A stretch of 38,181 nt of DNA from a virus. Under the pieces are notes generated by a model. That model was not told the DNA's origin. It was given only the letters and a program-made list of their open reading frames with translations, and searched no databases. Shown here one piece after another: positions 1 to 7,764 of this stretch. A program made the position numbers and the translations under genes. The stretch is taken from IMG/VR virus record IMGVR_UViG_3300034523_000190, positions 1 through 38,181 of that record; one strand, given 5' to 3'. How positions within the stretch are numbered: position 1 is the first letter of the stretch; every line of letters starts with the position of its first letter.

Positions 1-1
1 G

Positions 2-952
2 ATCGGCCTGACGCTGATCATGATCATCGCCAACGCCGTCGTGGCCTATGCCAGCGACTTCAGCTTGTTGCTGTTCGGTCGTGTGTTACTGGGCATCAGC
101 ATCGGCGGCTTCTGGGCCACGGCCATCGCGCTGAGCGGACGCCTGGCGCCCAAAGGGGTCGGCGTGGCGCAGGCGACTTCGATCATCATGGTCGGCGTAA
201 CCCTGGCCACCGTGCTCGGCGTGCCCGTCGGGACCTGGCTGAGCGGCCTGATGGGCTGGCGCATGACGTTTCTGGTCACCGCGTTGGTGGGCGTGCCGGT
301 GCTGCTGGCGCAGATCTTCCTGCTGCCGCGACTCACCCCGGAGAAAGCCATTCGCATCAGTGATCTGCCTGCGTTGTTCATCAACCCACAGGCCCGGGTC
401 GGCTTGATTGCCGTGCTGCTGATCGGCCTGGCGCACTTTGCCGCGTACACCTATGTGGCGCCGTTCTTCAAGCACAGTTCCGGCTTCGACGGGCCGACCA
501 TTGGCTCGCTGTTATTGCTGTATGGCGTGGCGGGCGTGATGGGCAATATCTTCGCCGGCTTCGCCGCCAACCGCAGCGTGCGCCACACTTTGTTGCTGGT
601 GGCGCTGATGATCGGCACCAGCACCGCGCTGTTCCCGTACTTCGCCACCGGCCTGACCGGCGCCGCCATGCTGATCGCCTTGTGGGGCTTCGCCTTCGGC
701 GCCTTTCCGGCCTGCGCGAGTATCTGGATGTTCGTCGTCGCCCCAAAGGACGTGGAGCGCGGCATGCCGCTGTTCGTCGCCTTGTTCCAGGTGATCATCG
801 CCCTGGGCTCGTTCTTTGGTGGGCGCATCGTTGATCAGATGGGCAGCTCGGTGCTGCTCAGTATGGCTACGGGGCTGGTGGTGCTGGGCTTCGCCACGGT
901 GCTGGTGCTGGGGCGCAGGGTCAGTAATGGGTTGGTGGCGCAGGCTTGCTGA
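2..952 (+). CDS. MFS drug/nucleoside-type efflux transporter, 5' end outside window
   Basis: The reading frame is open to the first base of the window, so the N-terminus is missing; about 316 residues remain. The visible part is almost entirely hydrophobic segments with short charged loops, and it carries the run LLLFGRVLLGISIGGFWA near its start. That run is typical of the DHA1 branch of the major facilitator superfamily (NepI, AraJ, sugar-efflux relatives). It should be an inner-membrane proton-driven exporter; the substrate cannot be told. GC-rich chromosomal codon use differs from the accessory genes of the prophage. It ends 113 bp before the proposed prophage end, so it is intact at its 3' end. 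The MFS assignment is firm, the subfamily tentative. Confidence 0.85.
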   Translation: MGLTLIMIIANAVVAYASDFSLLLFGRVLLGISIGGFWATAIALSGRLAPKGVGVAQATSIIMVGVTLATVLGVPVGTWLSGLMGWRMTFLVTALVGVPVLLAQIFLLPRLTPEKAIRISDLPALFINPQARVGLIAVLLIGLAHFAAYTYVAPFFKHSSGFDGPTIGSLLLLYGVAGVMGNIFAGFAANRSVRHTLLLVALMIGTSTALFPYFATGLTGAAMLIALWGFAFGAFPACASIWMFVVAPKDVERGMPLFVALFQVIIALGSFFGGRIVDQMGSSVLLSMATGLVVLGFATVLVLGRRVSNGLVAQAC

Positions 953-1065
953 ACCGTCGGCACTGCGCTTGAGGCAGGGGGGCTGATGCGCCGTCATCGT
1001 GAAGGTCCCCTCTGCTGGCGACGTCTCAAGGATGCGACCGAAAGCCAGCTTTCACAGGCTCAAGC
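953..1065. other. Host intergenic DNA left of the prophage
   Basis: This is chromosomal spacer between the MFS gene and the prophage. No terminator or gene is convincing. A 55-codon plus-strand frame opens at 986 and runs across the prophage junction to 1153; because it crosses the proposed insertion point it is probably accidental. Confidence 0.5.
1060..1065. repeat. Target-site duplication, left copy (TCAAGC)
   Basis: TCAAGC immediately precedes the TG that starts the prophage. The same six bases follow the terminal CA at 37140. Mu-family transposition duplicates a short target, usually 5 bp; the sixth matching base may be real or chance. Confidence 0.6.
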
Positions 1066-1107
1066 TGATGCCGAGCGCGAAAAACAAGCGCTCATATCTG
1101 AGATAAA
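1066..1107. repeat. Prophage left-of-window terminus with transposase-binding-like repeats
   Basis: The end begins TGATGCCGAG. A weak element CGCGAAAAAC lies at 1076 and a strong TGAGATAAAT at 1099, 23 bp apart. The other prophage end has TGAGATAAA elements at the same two offsets in inverted orientation. By analogy with Mu these should be sites bound by the transposase when it pairs the ends. This is the tail-fibre-proximal end, equivalent to the Mu right end. Confidence 0.55.
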
Positions 1108-1258
1108 TGGGTTCAGATTCTTTTGCGCCCACTGCAACAGAATATCAAAATAGACGAGTAGGTTGACCCTTACTCTTACCCAAACGATCAGTTTGACCAT
1201 CGACGCTTAAATAACCGCTTGCTGGATTTAGCTTCGCTTTGCGCGAAAAATTGGTTCC

Positions 1259-1276
1259 GTAAGGGGGGCGCCTTAC
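1259..1276 (-). terminator. Hairpin at the end of the fibre operon
   Basis: GTAAGG and CCTTAC form a 6-bp stem around a 6-base loop, overlapping the stop codon of the fibre-assembly gene. On the minus strand no strong T run follows, so it may be a weak or factor-assisted terminator. Confidence 0.3.
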
Positions 1277-1692
1277 TCGTCGACATTTTTCAGTTCGTTT
1301 GGCGCCGCAGGCCAGTCAATGTTTTGCGGGAAGCCGTCCTGCTGCTGCATACGGTTTAGAAGCATGCGGTAGCGCTTCCACGCTGTTAACTCAGCTTCTT
1401 CATCAGATGTAGCCTCTCCAATGTCAACGGCATCCTGTAGCGGGGCCATTCTTGCCGTTGCAACGTTCAGTAGTCTGTCACGGCGCCTAAGCGCTAGCTC
1501 CTCTTCTGTCGGCCCGGCGCTAGGTATAAGGACAGGTAACCCGTCCGCCCCAGGACCAACCGTGCCGTCGATAGTCGTCGTGAAAAGCTCGCTGTACAGC
1601 TCTTTGCTGATCTCGACGGCGTCCTCAGGGATTGAAGGGCTTAGGGCGTCTATGTAGGCGCCGTTGGTGGTTCTGCTGTAAAAATATTTCAT
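1273..1692 (-). CDS. Tail fibre assembly chaperone
   Basis: The 139-residue product begins MKYFYSRTTNGAY and ends with a tryptophan-containing segment (FPQNIDWPAAPNE). These are the usual ends of the Caudo_TAP tail fibre assembly family (lambda Tfa, Mu U). Such proteins help the distal fibre fold and trimerise, or cap its tip. It is the last gene of the late region, right after the fibre gene, with an AGGT ribosome site nine bases before the ATG. A basic helical stretch (LALRRRDRLLNVATARM) in the middle is typical of the family. Confidence is high from motif and position. Confidence 0.85.
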   Translation of the reverse strand: MKYFYSRTTNGAYIDALSPSIPEDAVEISKELYSELFTTTIDGTVGPGADGLPVLIPSAGPTEEELALRRRDRLLNVATARMAPLQDAVDIGEATSDEEAELTAWKRYRMLLNRMQQQDGFPQNIDWPAAPNELKNVDE

Positions 1693-1705
1693 GGTGGTTT
1701 ACCTG

Positions 1706-3124
1706 TTAGAACCCGACGCAAAGCCAGGCAACGGCAGAGCCGCCGAGAGCCGCGTTGGTTTCGTTATATGAAACATTGATCTGCGACAAACTTACAAATT
1801 GCCCCGCTGATACGCGGCATGCAGCGGAGTCGCCAGAAACGTTACCGTAGAGCGATGTCCACATCTGCAACGTTGTGGATGGGAACGTAAAAGGAAGGGA
1901 AACGTTGGTTGCAGAACCATCGGCGAGAACAGCTGTTCTTCCCCATTGAATGATCAAACCGCCGAGCCAGGTGGGGAATGCAACAAAACCGTTCTCCGTG
2001 AAGCTTGAGAGAAAGCCCGCCCGCAGCTTGCGCGGAGTGACAATTGTTGCGTTGTCAGTTCCGCTATTGGTCTGGATTTGAGTTGCAACCGCCGCAGTGC
2101 CTGCAAAGACTTCCGTCGCCGCTCCCTTGGTCGCCTTACCGTCTAACAGGGTGTTGAGCTGCGATTGCGTATAGGCGTCACCAATACCATAGGCCGCCAG
2201 GGTGGTCCCCTTGTCAGCCTTGCTGGACAAGGCGCTGTCTACCTGCGTCTTCGTGTAAGCATCACCGATGTTGTAACCGCCGAGCGTTGTCGACTTGCTC
2301 GCGAATGACTGTCCAGCCTCGGTTTTGGTGTAAGCATCACTAATGCCGTAACCAGCGAGCGTTGTCGACTTACTCGCGAAGGACTGGCCAGCCTCAGTTT
2401 TCGTATAGGCGTCACCAATACCATAGGCCGCTAGGGTGATCCCCTTGTCAGCCTTACTGGACAAGGCGCTGTCTACCTGCGTCTTCGTGTAAGCATCTCC
2501 GATGTTGTAACCGCCAAGCGTTGTCGACTTACTCGCGAATGACTGTCCAGCCTCGGTTTTGGTATAGGCATTCGTGATGCCATAGCCTGCCAGGGTGGCG
2601 GCCTTATCGGCCTTGCCGGATAGACTCCCATCGATCTGGGTCTTGGTGTAAGCATCACCGATGTTGTAACCACCGAGCGTCGTCGACTTACTCGCGAATG
2701 ACTGTCCAGCCTCGGTTTTGGTATAGGCATCGGTAATGCCGAAATCAGCTAATGTAGATGGGTTCGTTCCACCCGTAGCAAGACCTTTAGAGTTAAAAAC
2801 AGGCTTGGAATAAGCGCCGGGGACGATTCCGGAATCCGCTAGGGTTAATGTAATTTCAATATCGGCAGCGCCATCAAAAGCGCCTGAACCACTTGCCGCC
2901 CCTTTGAGTTTCAAAGTTCGCGCAGTCGCTAATCGCGCAGCTTTACCCACTACAGTGGTGCCAGAAATTATTTTGGTGATAGCCGTCTTTAACCAAGCTG
3001 TACGATTGCCCAATTGTTCGGCTTGCTTGTTAGCGATCCCTCCCGGACCGCCAAGCACCCGGTCAGATGTTTCGATCTGATAAGTACCTTCTGCAAAATC
3101 TTCTGTCTCTGGCAAATTAGCCAT
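1706..3124 (-). CDS. Tail fibre protein with tandem repeats
   Basis: This is the receptor-binding fibre, 472 residues from the ATG at 3124. That ATG overlaps the TGA of the preceding gpI gene, which favours it over the upstream TTG. The N-terminus should attach to the baseplate. The centre (about residues 130-330) is built of alternating modules of roughly 25-28 residues with the core AYTKT followed by SFASKSTT or a KADK segment and LxGYxIxD. The last 100 residues (GGLIIQWGRT to AWLCVGF) match the gp53-like C-terminal domain found on many tail fibres, which probably binds the host surface. The gene is clearly less GC-rich than the baseplate genes, consistent with module exchange. Confidence 0.88.
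   Translation of the reverse strand: MANLPETEDFAEGTYQIETSDRVLGGPGGIANKQAEQLGNRTAWLKTAITKIISGTTVVGKAARLATARTLKLKGAASGSGAFDGAADIEITLTLADSGIVPGAYSKPVFNSKGLATGGTNPSTLADFGITDAYTKTEAGQSFASKSTTLGGYNIGDAYTKTQIDGSLSGKADKAATLAGYGITNAYTKTEAGQSFASKSTTLGGYNIGDAYTKTQVDSALSSKADKGITLAAYGIGDAYTKTEAGQSFASKSTTLAGYGISDAYTKTEAGQSFASKSTTLGGYNIGDAYTKTQVDSALSSKADKGTTLAAYGIGDAYTQSQLNTLLDGKATKGAATEVFAGTAAVATQIQTNSGTDNATIVTPRKLRAGFLSSFTENGFVAFPTWLGGLIIQWGRTAVLADGSATNVSLPFTFPSTTLQMWTSLYGNVSGDSAACRVSAGQFVSLSQINVSYNETNAALGGSAVAWLCVGF
2150..2745 (-). repeat. Tandem DNA repeats inside the fibre gene
   Basis: Blocks of more than 90 bp recur almost exactly, for example starting near 2227, 2467 and 2641, separated by about 240 and 175 bp. 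Each encodes AYTKTEAGQSFASKSTTL and GGYNIGDAYTKTQ modules. Nearly identical repeats in frame can recombine to lengthen or shorten the shaft. Confidence 0.85.
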
Positions 3125-3708
3125 CAAACATTGCTCCCATGGTTATACAGCCCGTCATAGCGAGCGGTGCCGTTGTAGCGGATGGCCACGGCTTGGTATT
3201 CAAGCGAGGCGAGGCGTCGCCCAGCGGGCGCGATAGAGGACAACATTCGACGAATCAGGTCCGCCTGATCGTTGGTGATCGGGTCATTGAAGATCACGCG
3301 ATAGGCAGCCCACGCCCCTGAGTCGCCGTACAAGTACAGCCCGTCGAAGGCAATGCTGCCGTCATACTTACGTCCGCCTAGCCCCTCCTGCAGCTGGACT
3401 TCACCGAAGCCCAACAAGCGGATGATTTCGCGGATCGCCCAGGGCGTCCCTTTGTAACGATGCAACTCGACGGCGTTTTTTATTAGGCTCCGTCGCGCAT
3501 CCTCTGACTCGGCCAGCATCCAAACTGCTTCGTCAAAAAGACTGAACTGGTCTGCTAACACCGGCAGTAGGGGCGCCTTTACCAAGTCAATCAGGTAGAC
3601 CAGCATGGGCGTGAGATCAATGCCGGCATGGCGCTCTTCAATCAGCTTGCACAGCAGTGCGAAGCGCTCATCACCTGCCAGTGCGGAAGGCAAAGTGAGG
3701 TCAGCCAT
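3124..3708 (-). CDS. I: Baseplate tail protein I (P2 gpI family)
   Basis: A 194-residue protein starting MADLTLPSALAGDERF at 3708. This start overlaps the last codons of gene J and has a GGAAC ribosome site; an in-frame start 17 codons upstream would lie deeper inside J. The text FDEAVWMLAESEDARRSLIKNAVELHRYKGTPWAIREIIRLLGFGE is the hallmark of phage tail protein I, a wedge component joining gpJ to the fibres. It lies between J and the fibre gene, as in P2 and Mu-like phages. Confidence 0.88.
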   Translation of the reverse strand: MADLTLPSALAGDERFALLCKLIEERHAGIDLTPMLVYLIDLVKAPLLPVLADQFSLFDEAVWMLAESEDARRSLIKNAVELHRYKGTPWAIREIIRLLGFGEVQLQEGLGGRKYDGSIAFDGLYLYGDSGAWAAYRVIFNDPITNDQADLIRRMLSSIAPAGRRLASLEYQAVAIRYNGTARYDGLYNHGSNV

Positions 3709-4822
3709 CAGCGGTTCCAGCGTATAGGATTTCAATGTTGGAACAGTCCGCCCAGCCATGGCGTGGCAAATCCACAGGCACAGACGGTAACTCCAGGACA
3801 GATCGGTAGACGCCCATTACCTGAAGCCTGGCATTGAGCTGTTCAGGCACGATGTCGATGCCGAGTCCGGCGCGCAGCTCTTGGGCATAAACTTCAGCAG
3901 CATTTTTCACTGCGGTAAGTGTCGTGTCCTTGTCGGCCCAGGAGTACAAGGTGATGTGCGATCTGATACGCCATTCGATTTGGTCTGGCATCTGCGCTCG
4001 CACCGTGTCACATAACGGGCGCAGCTTTTCCCCGCTTAAATAGCTTTCGACCTGTTCCAAAAGGTTCGCCGTGGGCATTCCTGTTTCAGTCAGCGGGTGA
4101 ATCGCAACTTCGCCATCTGGCAGGCCATCATCGGGCCCACGCACTGCCACATCGATAATGGACTGGTGAACCGATAGCGCGTGGTACCGATAGGCGCCGC
4201 GACTGCCCGCCGTGGTGTAAGCCTCAGGCGCAAGAATGATGCGCTCTTTGTAGCGATCGTCAGACTCGTCTTCAACGCCATCTGCAGGCACGGTGCTGTT
4301 GCTCGAGGTCAGCCCGGCGAATGGTTGGCCAACCAACGTGTTGATCTGGCCGATAGCCCAACCGTTTCCAATCGTTCCCGCTGTTTCGCAGATAGCGCGC
4401 ACTTGCACTGATAGCGTTCCAGCTTTGATGAAAGCGTCTTGTCGTGTGAGGAAAGCAACTGCCCCGTTTTGGGTGGTGATCCGCGTGCCGGCCGGAATCA
4501 GGCGATCCTGCGACTGAGCCTGCGACGCAACGAACAAGAGGGTGCAGACGGCACCGACCGCCAACAGGCGCGGCGTGCCAACTAGGTCGCCCAGGTAATC
4601 AAGGATTGGGCCACTGCTGAACCGCACCAGGAGCTTCTCCCCGGCACTCTGGATCGCGGCCTTGATGCGTGCCTCTGAATAAGCCACCTGGTTAATGAAG
4701 AGTCGCTCGATCTGGGCAGGGAACAATGACTTGCCTGAGTCTCGCTCGTAGAGAGCAATCAGCTCAGCCTCAATCGCTGCAGGATCAATCTTGACGAACT
4801 CGGGTTTAGGCAGCTCGCGCAT
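3701..4822 (-). CDS. J: Baseplate assembly protein J
   Basis: At 373 residues it matches the length of Baseplate_J (P2 gpJ, Mu gp47) proteins, which form the wedge arms around the hub. The N-terminal part (RLFINQVAYSEARIKAAIQSAGEKLLVRFSSGPILDYLGDLVGTPR) and the later ESDDRYKERIILAPEAYTTAGSRGAYRYHA stretch are diagnostic. It overlaps the gp25 gene by 17 bp and gpI by 8 bp, which suggests coupled translation. Confidence 0.92.
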   Translation of the reverse strand: MRELPKPEFVKIDPAAIEAELIALYERDSGKSLFPAQIERLFINQVAYSEARIKAAIQSAGEKLLVRFSSGPILDYLGDLVGTPRLLAVGAVCTLLFVASQAQSQDRLIPAGTRITTQNGAVAFLTRQDAFIKAGTLSVQVRAICETAGTIGNGWAIGQINTLVGQPFAGLTSSNSTVPADGVEDESDDRYKERIILAPEAYTTAGSRGAYRYHALSVHQSIIDVAVRGPDDGLPDGEVAIHPLTETGMPTANLLEQVESYLSGEKLRPLCDTVRAQMPDQIEWRIRSHITLYSWADKDTTLTAVKNAAEVYAQELRAGLGIDIVPEQLNARLQVMGVYRSVLELPSVPVDLPRHGWADCSNIEILYAGTADG

Positions 4823-5183
4823 AGGGCACCTCAGTCAGTTGAGGAATGCCGTCGGCTACACGCCATTGCACACGTACAGTAATGTGTTCGACATCGATGC
4901 TGACTTGCACCTGGACGATGGAAACGCGGGTTTCCCAGCGGCGAATGGCGTCGACGGCTTCACGCACCAGGTGCGGGGTGACTCGGTTTGTGGGCCAGTC
5001 GATATATAGGTGTAAGTCGCTACCGAACTCAGGCCGGTGGGCATCGCTGCCCTTTGGCGTTGTCAGGATGATGCGGATAGCCTGGTCGATGTCGCGCAGG
5101 CCCTCGACCACCTCGCCGGATGTGCCGAGAGCTGGCTGCCAGTGGGCGGCGGTAATGCTGGTGTAGGGAGTGGGCGTTGTCAT
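4806..5183 (-). CDS. W: Baseplate wedge protein, gpW/gp25 family
   Basis: The 125-residue product contains GLRDIDQAIRIILTTPKGSDAHRPEFGSDLH, the core of the gpW/GP25 lysozyme-like wedge family (T4 gp25, P2 W, Mu gp46). It helps nucleate sheath assembly on the baseplate. It is the first gene after the 5216 late control site. The gap from that site to the ATG is only about 33 bp, shorter than for the other late operons, so the leader must be very short. No strong ribosome site is visible. Confidence 0.9.
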   Translation of the reverse strand: MTTPTPYTSITAAHWQPALGTSGEVVEGLRDIDQAIRIILTTPKGSDAHRPEFGSDLHLYIDWPTNRVTPHLVREAVDAIRRWETRVSIVQVQVSIDVEHITVRVQWRVADGIPQLTEVPYARAA

Positions 5184-5215
5184 GTGCCCATGGTGCGTAA
5201 ACAGATCAGTGCTGG

Positions 5216-5234
5216 CTTTTAATCGAGTTTAAAG
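5216..5234 (-). promoter_or_regulatory. Late-operon control site 1 (fibre/baseplate block)
   Basis: CTTTTAATCGAGTTTAAAG on the plus strand is an imperfect dyad with arms CTTTTAA and TTTAAAG around five bases. It is one of four copies, each just upstream of a minus-strand late gene block. Identity with the 11966 copy extends to 25 bp. It also lies between the two divergent genes at 5183 and 5284. Confidence 0.7.
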
Positions 5235-5283
5235 AGACGCTCAGTGAAGTTTTTACTTAGCTAGTAACCAAAAAGGGACGCCA

Positions 5284-5931
5284 ATGAATAACACATATTT
5301 TCCTCCGGTCTACGAGGCTACGAGCTTTAACTGCCCTCATTGCAGTGCCCTTTCGTCGATGACGTGGGAAGCTCTGAACTCAACCCAATATACGTTGAAA
5401 TTCACCGTGAGAGCCGTTTGCCAAGGGTGTGGTAAATACAGCCTCTGGGTACCTGAAAACGCAGTGGATACGGATCCATTTTCAGAACTATCAATGCATT
5501 ATTCTCTAGCATACCCAAGTGTCTCAACTGCTCCACTCGCCGAGGCAGATATGCCCTCGGAGATAAAAAGAGATTATGACGAAGCAAGGCAAATTTTTAA
5601 TCAGTCACCTCGCGCTGCCGCAGCTTTGCTCAGATTATGCGTGCAGAAGCTATGTCAGAAACTACTACAAAAAGAAGGGAAAATTCATAATCAGATTGGC
5701 GAATTGGTGGACCTTGGCTTTCCGAAACGTGCGTTAGAAGCGTTCGACACCATCCGCATATTTGGAAATGAGTCTGTCCATCCCGGGACTGTAAATCTAA
5801 ATGAAGAACCTGAAGTAGCGCTCTCACTGTTCAAGATTTTGAATATGGCTGTCCGTTACTGCATCACGGAAGAAAAGGAGCTTCAAGCAATCCGTGCGCT
5901 GACGCCGCCAGGAAAGCGCCGAGAGATTTAA
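5284..5931 (+). CDS. Zinc-finger plus DUF4145 protein, accessory (moron) gene
   Basis: A 215-residue protein on the strand opposite to the tail genes around it. Cysteines at 17, 20, 46 and 49 form two CxxC pairs, a likely zinc ribbon. Residues about 105-195 (SPRAAAALLRLCVQKLCQKLL, then FGNESVHPG) match DUF4145, a helical domain known from C-termini of restriction enzymes and from defence-linked proteins. The catalytic role is unknown. The gene is AT-richer than its neighbours, and an AGGGA ribosome site precedes the ATG. Its stop overlaps the gpV stop by a few bases. It separates gpV from gp25, which are normally adjacent. This marks it as a cargo gene, likely expressed in the lysogen; an anti-phage role is inference. 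Confidence 0.75.
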   Translation: MNNTYFPPVYEATSFNCPHCSALSSMTWEALNSTQYTLKFTVRAVCQGCGKYSLWVPENAVDTDPFSELSMHYSLAYPSVSTAPLAEADMPSEIKRDYDEARQIFNQSPRAAAALLRLCVQKLCQKLLQKEGKIHNQIGELVDLGFPKRALEAFDTIRIFGNESVHPGTVNLNEEPEVALSLFKILNMAVRYCITEEKELQAIRALTPPGKRREI

Positions 5932-6461
5932 TGATTATGGTGATTTGAGTTCCCACCCGCGTCAATGATTGAGCCCGTCGCATTGATGTTACCGTTCACC
6001 TGCAGGTCACCATTCAAAGTGACCTGTGGAGTGTCCAATGTTGCTGACGGCGCCTTCACCACGACCGGCTCACCGGCCTCAATGGTGATGTTCCTGCCGC
6101 ACTTCACTAGCAATGCCCCCACACAATCCAGCGTCATGACTCCGGCTGCACGGTCGTAGGTCGAAACCGTCCCGTCACTGAAGCGGACATAATCAGTATC
6201 TTCGTCTACGACTGGCGGCGGCTCAGCAGTCGAGTAGATCCCGCCCAGGTAAACACCGCTCACGCCGTCGGCATCGAGCAGCACCGCGACCTGCTCCCCC
6301 AGTTCGGGCATCAGCGGACGGCGCTGAGTGCCCTGCGTATTGCGCTGGGGCACGTGGAGCCAATAGCTCTCAACTCCATCTCGGTCATCCAGGCGGACCC
6401 TCACGCGGCAGGTTAGGTAGTCCACAGCGCTGATTTCACCGTACTCAAGCTCAATGCCCAT
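5928..6461 (-). CDS. V: Baseplate spike protein V
   Basis: 177 residues. The N-terminal OB-fold part (VDYLTCRVRVRLDD, LMPELGEQVAVLLDADG, GVYLGGIYS) matches P2 gpV and Mu gp45, the membrane-piercing spike. A repetitive beta-helical stretch follows (VVVKAPSATLDTPQVTLNGDLQVNGNINATGSI). The protein ends NSNHHNH, the histidine pattern that coordinates iron at the tip of P2-type spikes. It follows D and is the last gene of the third late block before the accessory insertion. Confidence 0.92.
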   Translation of the reverse strand: MGIELEYGEISAVDYLTCRVRVRLDDRDGVESYWLHVPQRNTQGTQRRPLMPELGEQVAVLLDADGVSGVYLGGIYSTAEPPPVVDEDTDYVRFSDGTVSTYDRAAGVMTLDCVGALLVKCGRNITIEAGEPVVVKAPSATLDTPQVTLNGDLQVNGNINATGSIIDAGGNSNHHNH

Positions 6462-7570
6462 CAGGCCACTACCTCGTGCTGGATACCATAGGTCGACAAC
6501 GCCAGGTCAGGCTTGGTATTGGCCAAGGTTAGGTTGATCGACGGCGCTGAAATACGGCAGACCTCTTTATCCACGGTGTAGCCAGTTCGGCTGACACGGT
6601 GATGCGAGGCCGTGATCAGGTAATTTCCGCCAAGCTTGCCAGCTGCAATCAGGGTGACGATGTTTCCACTAACAAGATCAGGGCGCCCCATACAGCTCCA
6701 GCTGCCGGTTGTACGCTCACGGTTGGCCTTGGCCAGGTCGGCTTTGGCCTTGGCTTTGGCGACCTCTGCTGAAGCACTGCGCTTGCGCTGTTTCTTCGTG
6801 TCAGCGCTGGTTGTGGCCTTGCTGGAGCTGCTCGGCACTGCAACGGTTTCGCCATTGACCATCTTGTAAGCGATCAACTGCTTTCTGGCCGGGTCTTTGT
6901 GCTTCACCTCAACTGCCTTGGGCACCACAGTGATCTGGTCACGCAATCGCACGCTGGCGAGGTCTTTCAGTACCATGCTGGCGACTGACACACCCTTGGC
7001 CAGCTCGCTGATTGCGTGAAACACCATGCGTTTGCCGGTCACCTTGAAGGCATAGTCATACTCGCCAGCCAGGTTTCGGAGGAAGGCGAGGTCTGACTCC
7101 TGTTGAGTCAAGCGGTCCAGTTTGATCGGCTCGATACGACCAATCAGTTCCAGCCCCTGCCTCGTTGCGATCTGCTTGGCGACCGCGTCCAAGGTCATGT
7201 TTTCGTAGGCCTTGTGTTCAGTGGTGCGCAGTGCGGTTTGAATGCCGGCAGCGAGGGCACGAATGCTGATGGTCGACGGCGGGCAGTTCAGCTCCACTTC
7301 GTCGATCTCAAAGCTACCCACGGCACGTAGCGGCTTGCCTTCCCAGCCTATCGAAAGTTTCAGGGTGTCGCCGTGTCCTGGGTACCAGGCATCCCGCCAT
7401 TTGCCTTCGGTATCCTCCAGTTCGACCTCCAGGCTATCAGCCTCACCCGTTAAGAAGTCCGAATAGGTCAACGACAACAAGTGCTTGCTGATATCGCGGG
7501 TGATGTTGCGCTGCTGATAGGTCAGAACAAAGCGCGCTTCTGGTACCAGTTCGGGAATCAACGCATCCAT
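6461..7570 (-). CDS. D: Late control/baseplate hub protein D
   Basis: The 369-residue product is a P2 gpD / Mu gp44 homologue, the hub that links the tube to the spike. The opening segment (FVLTYQQRNITRDISKHLLSLTYSDFLTGEADSLEVELED) and LTQQESDLAFLRNLAGEYDYAFKV are typical. An internal lysine/alanine-rich insertion (about residues 245-290, SSSKATTSADTKKQRKRSASAEVAKAKAK) looks like a coiled or flexible segment common in Mu-like members. It overlaps gene X by 13 bp and abuts V. Confidence 0.9.
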   Translation of the reverse strand: MDALIPELVPEARFVLTYQQRNITRDISKHLLSLTYSDFLTGEADSLEVELEDTEGKWRDAWYPGHGDTLKLSIGWEGKPLRAVGSFEIDEVELNCPPSTISIRALAAGIQTALRTTEHKAYENMTLDAVAKQIATRQGLELIGRIEPIKLDRLTQQESDLAFLRNLAGEYDYAFKVTGKRMVFHAISELAKGVSVASMVLKDLASVRLRDQITVVPKAVEVKHKDPARKQLIAYKMVNGETVAVPSSSSKATTSADTKKQRKRSASAEVAKAKAKADLAKANRERTTGSWSCMGRPDLVSGNIVTLIAAGKLGGNYLITASHHRVSRTGYTVDKEVCRISAPSINLTLANTKPDLALSTYGIQHEVVA

Positions 7571-7764
7571 GGCGGCAGATCCTCCGTCGATGTCTCGGGT
7601 TCCAGCATAGGGATAGCCAGCGTCAGCCCAGCTGGAAGCGCGGCGGTGATGGGCACATGGGTGTTTGCTTCGACGATGGGCAAATAGCGGTGAGCGTCAC
7701 CGTAGTAGCGCCAGGCTAACTGGTCCCAGCGCTCTCCCTCGGTGGTTACGTGGGCGATAAACAT
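7558..7764 (-). CDS. X: Tail protein X (LysM-like)
   Basis: This 68-residue protein with GERWDQLAWRYYGDAHRYLPIVEANTHV is a P2 gpX family member, a small LysM-like protein that helps tail completion and hub assembly. It sits between U and D as in P2. Its ATG overlaps the stop of U. Confidence 0.92.
   Translation of the reverse strand: MFIAHVTTEGERWDQLAWRYYGDAHRYLPIVEANTHVPITAALPAGLTLAIPMLEPETSTEDLPPWMR

Noticed and set aside
986-1153. 55-codon plus-strand frame with a G-rich stretch before its ATG and a CxxC near the end, at first reminiscent of Mu Com
   Set aside because: It crosses the proposed host-prophage junction at 1066, so half of it is host DNA. No real similarity to Com, and no mom gene is next to it.
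2150-2745. Regular repeats resembling a CRISPR array at first sight
   Set aside because: They are in frame within the fibre gene, encode conserved peptide modules, and have no unique spacers between short repeats.
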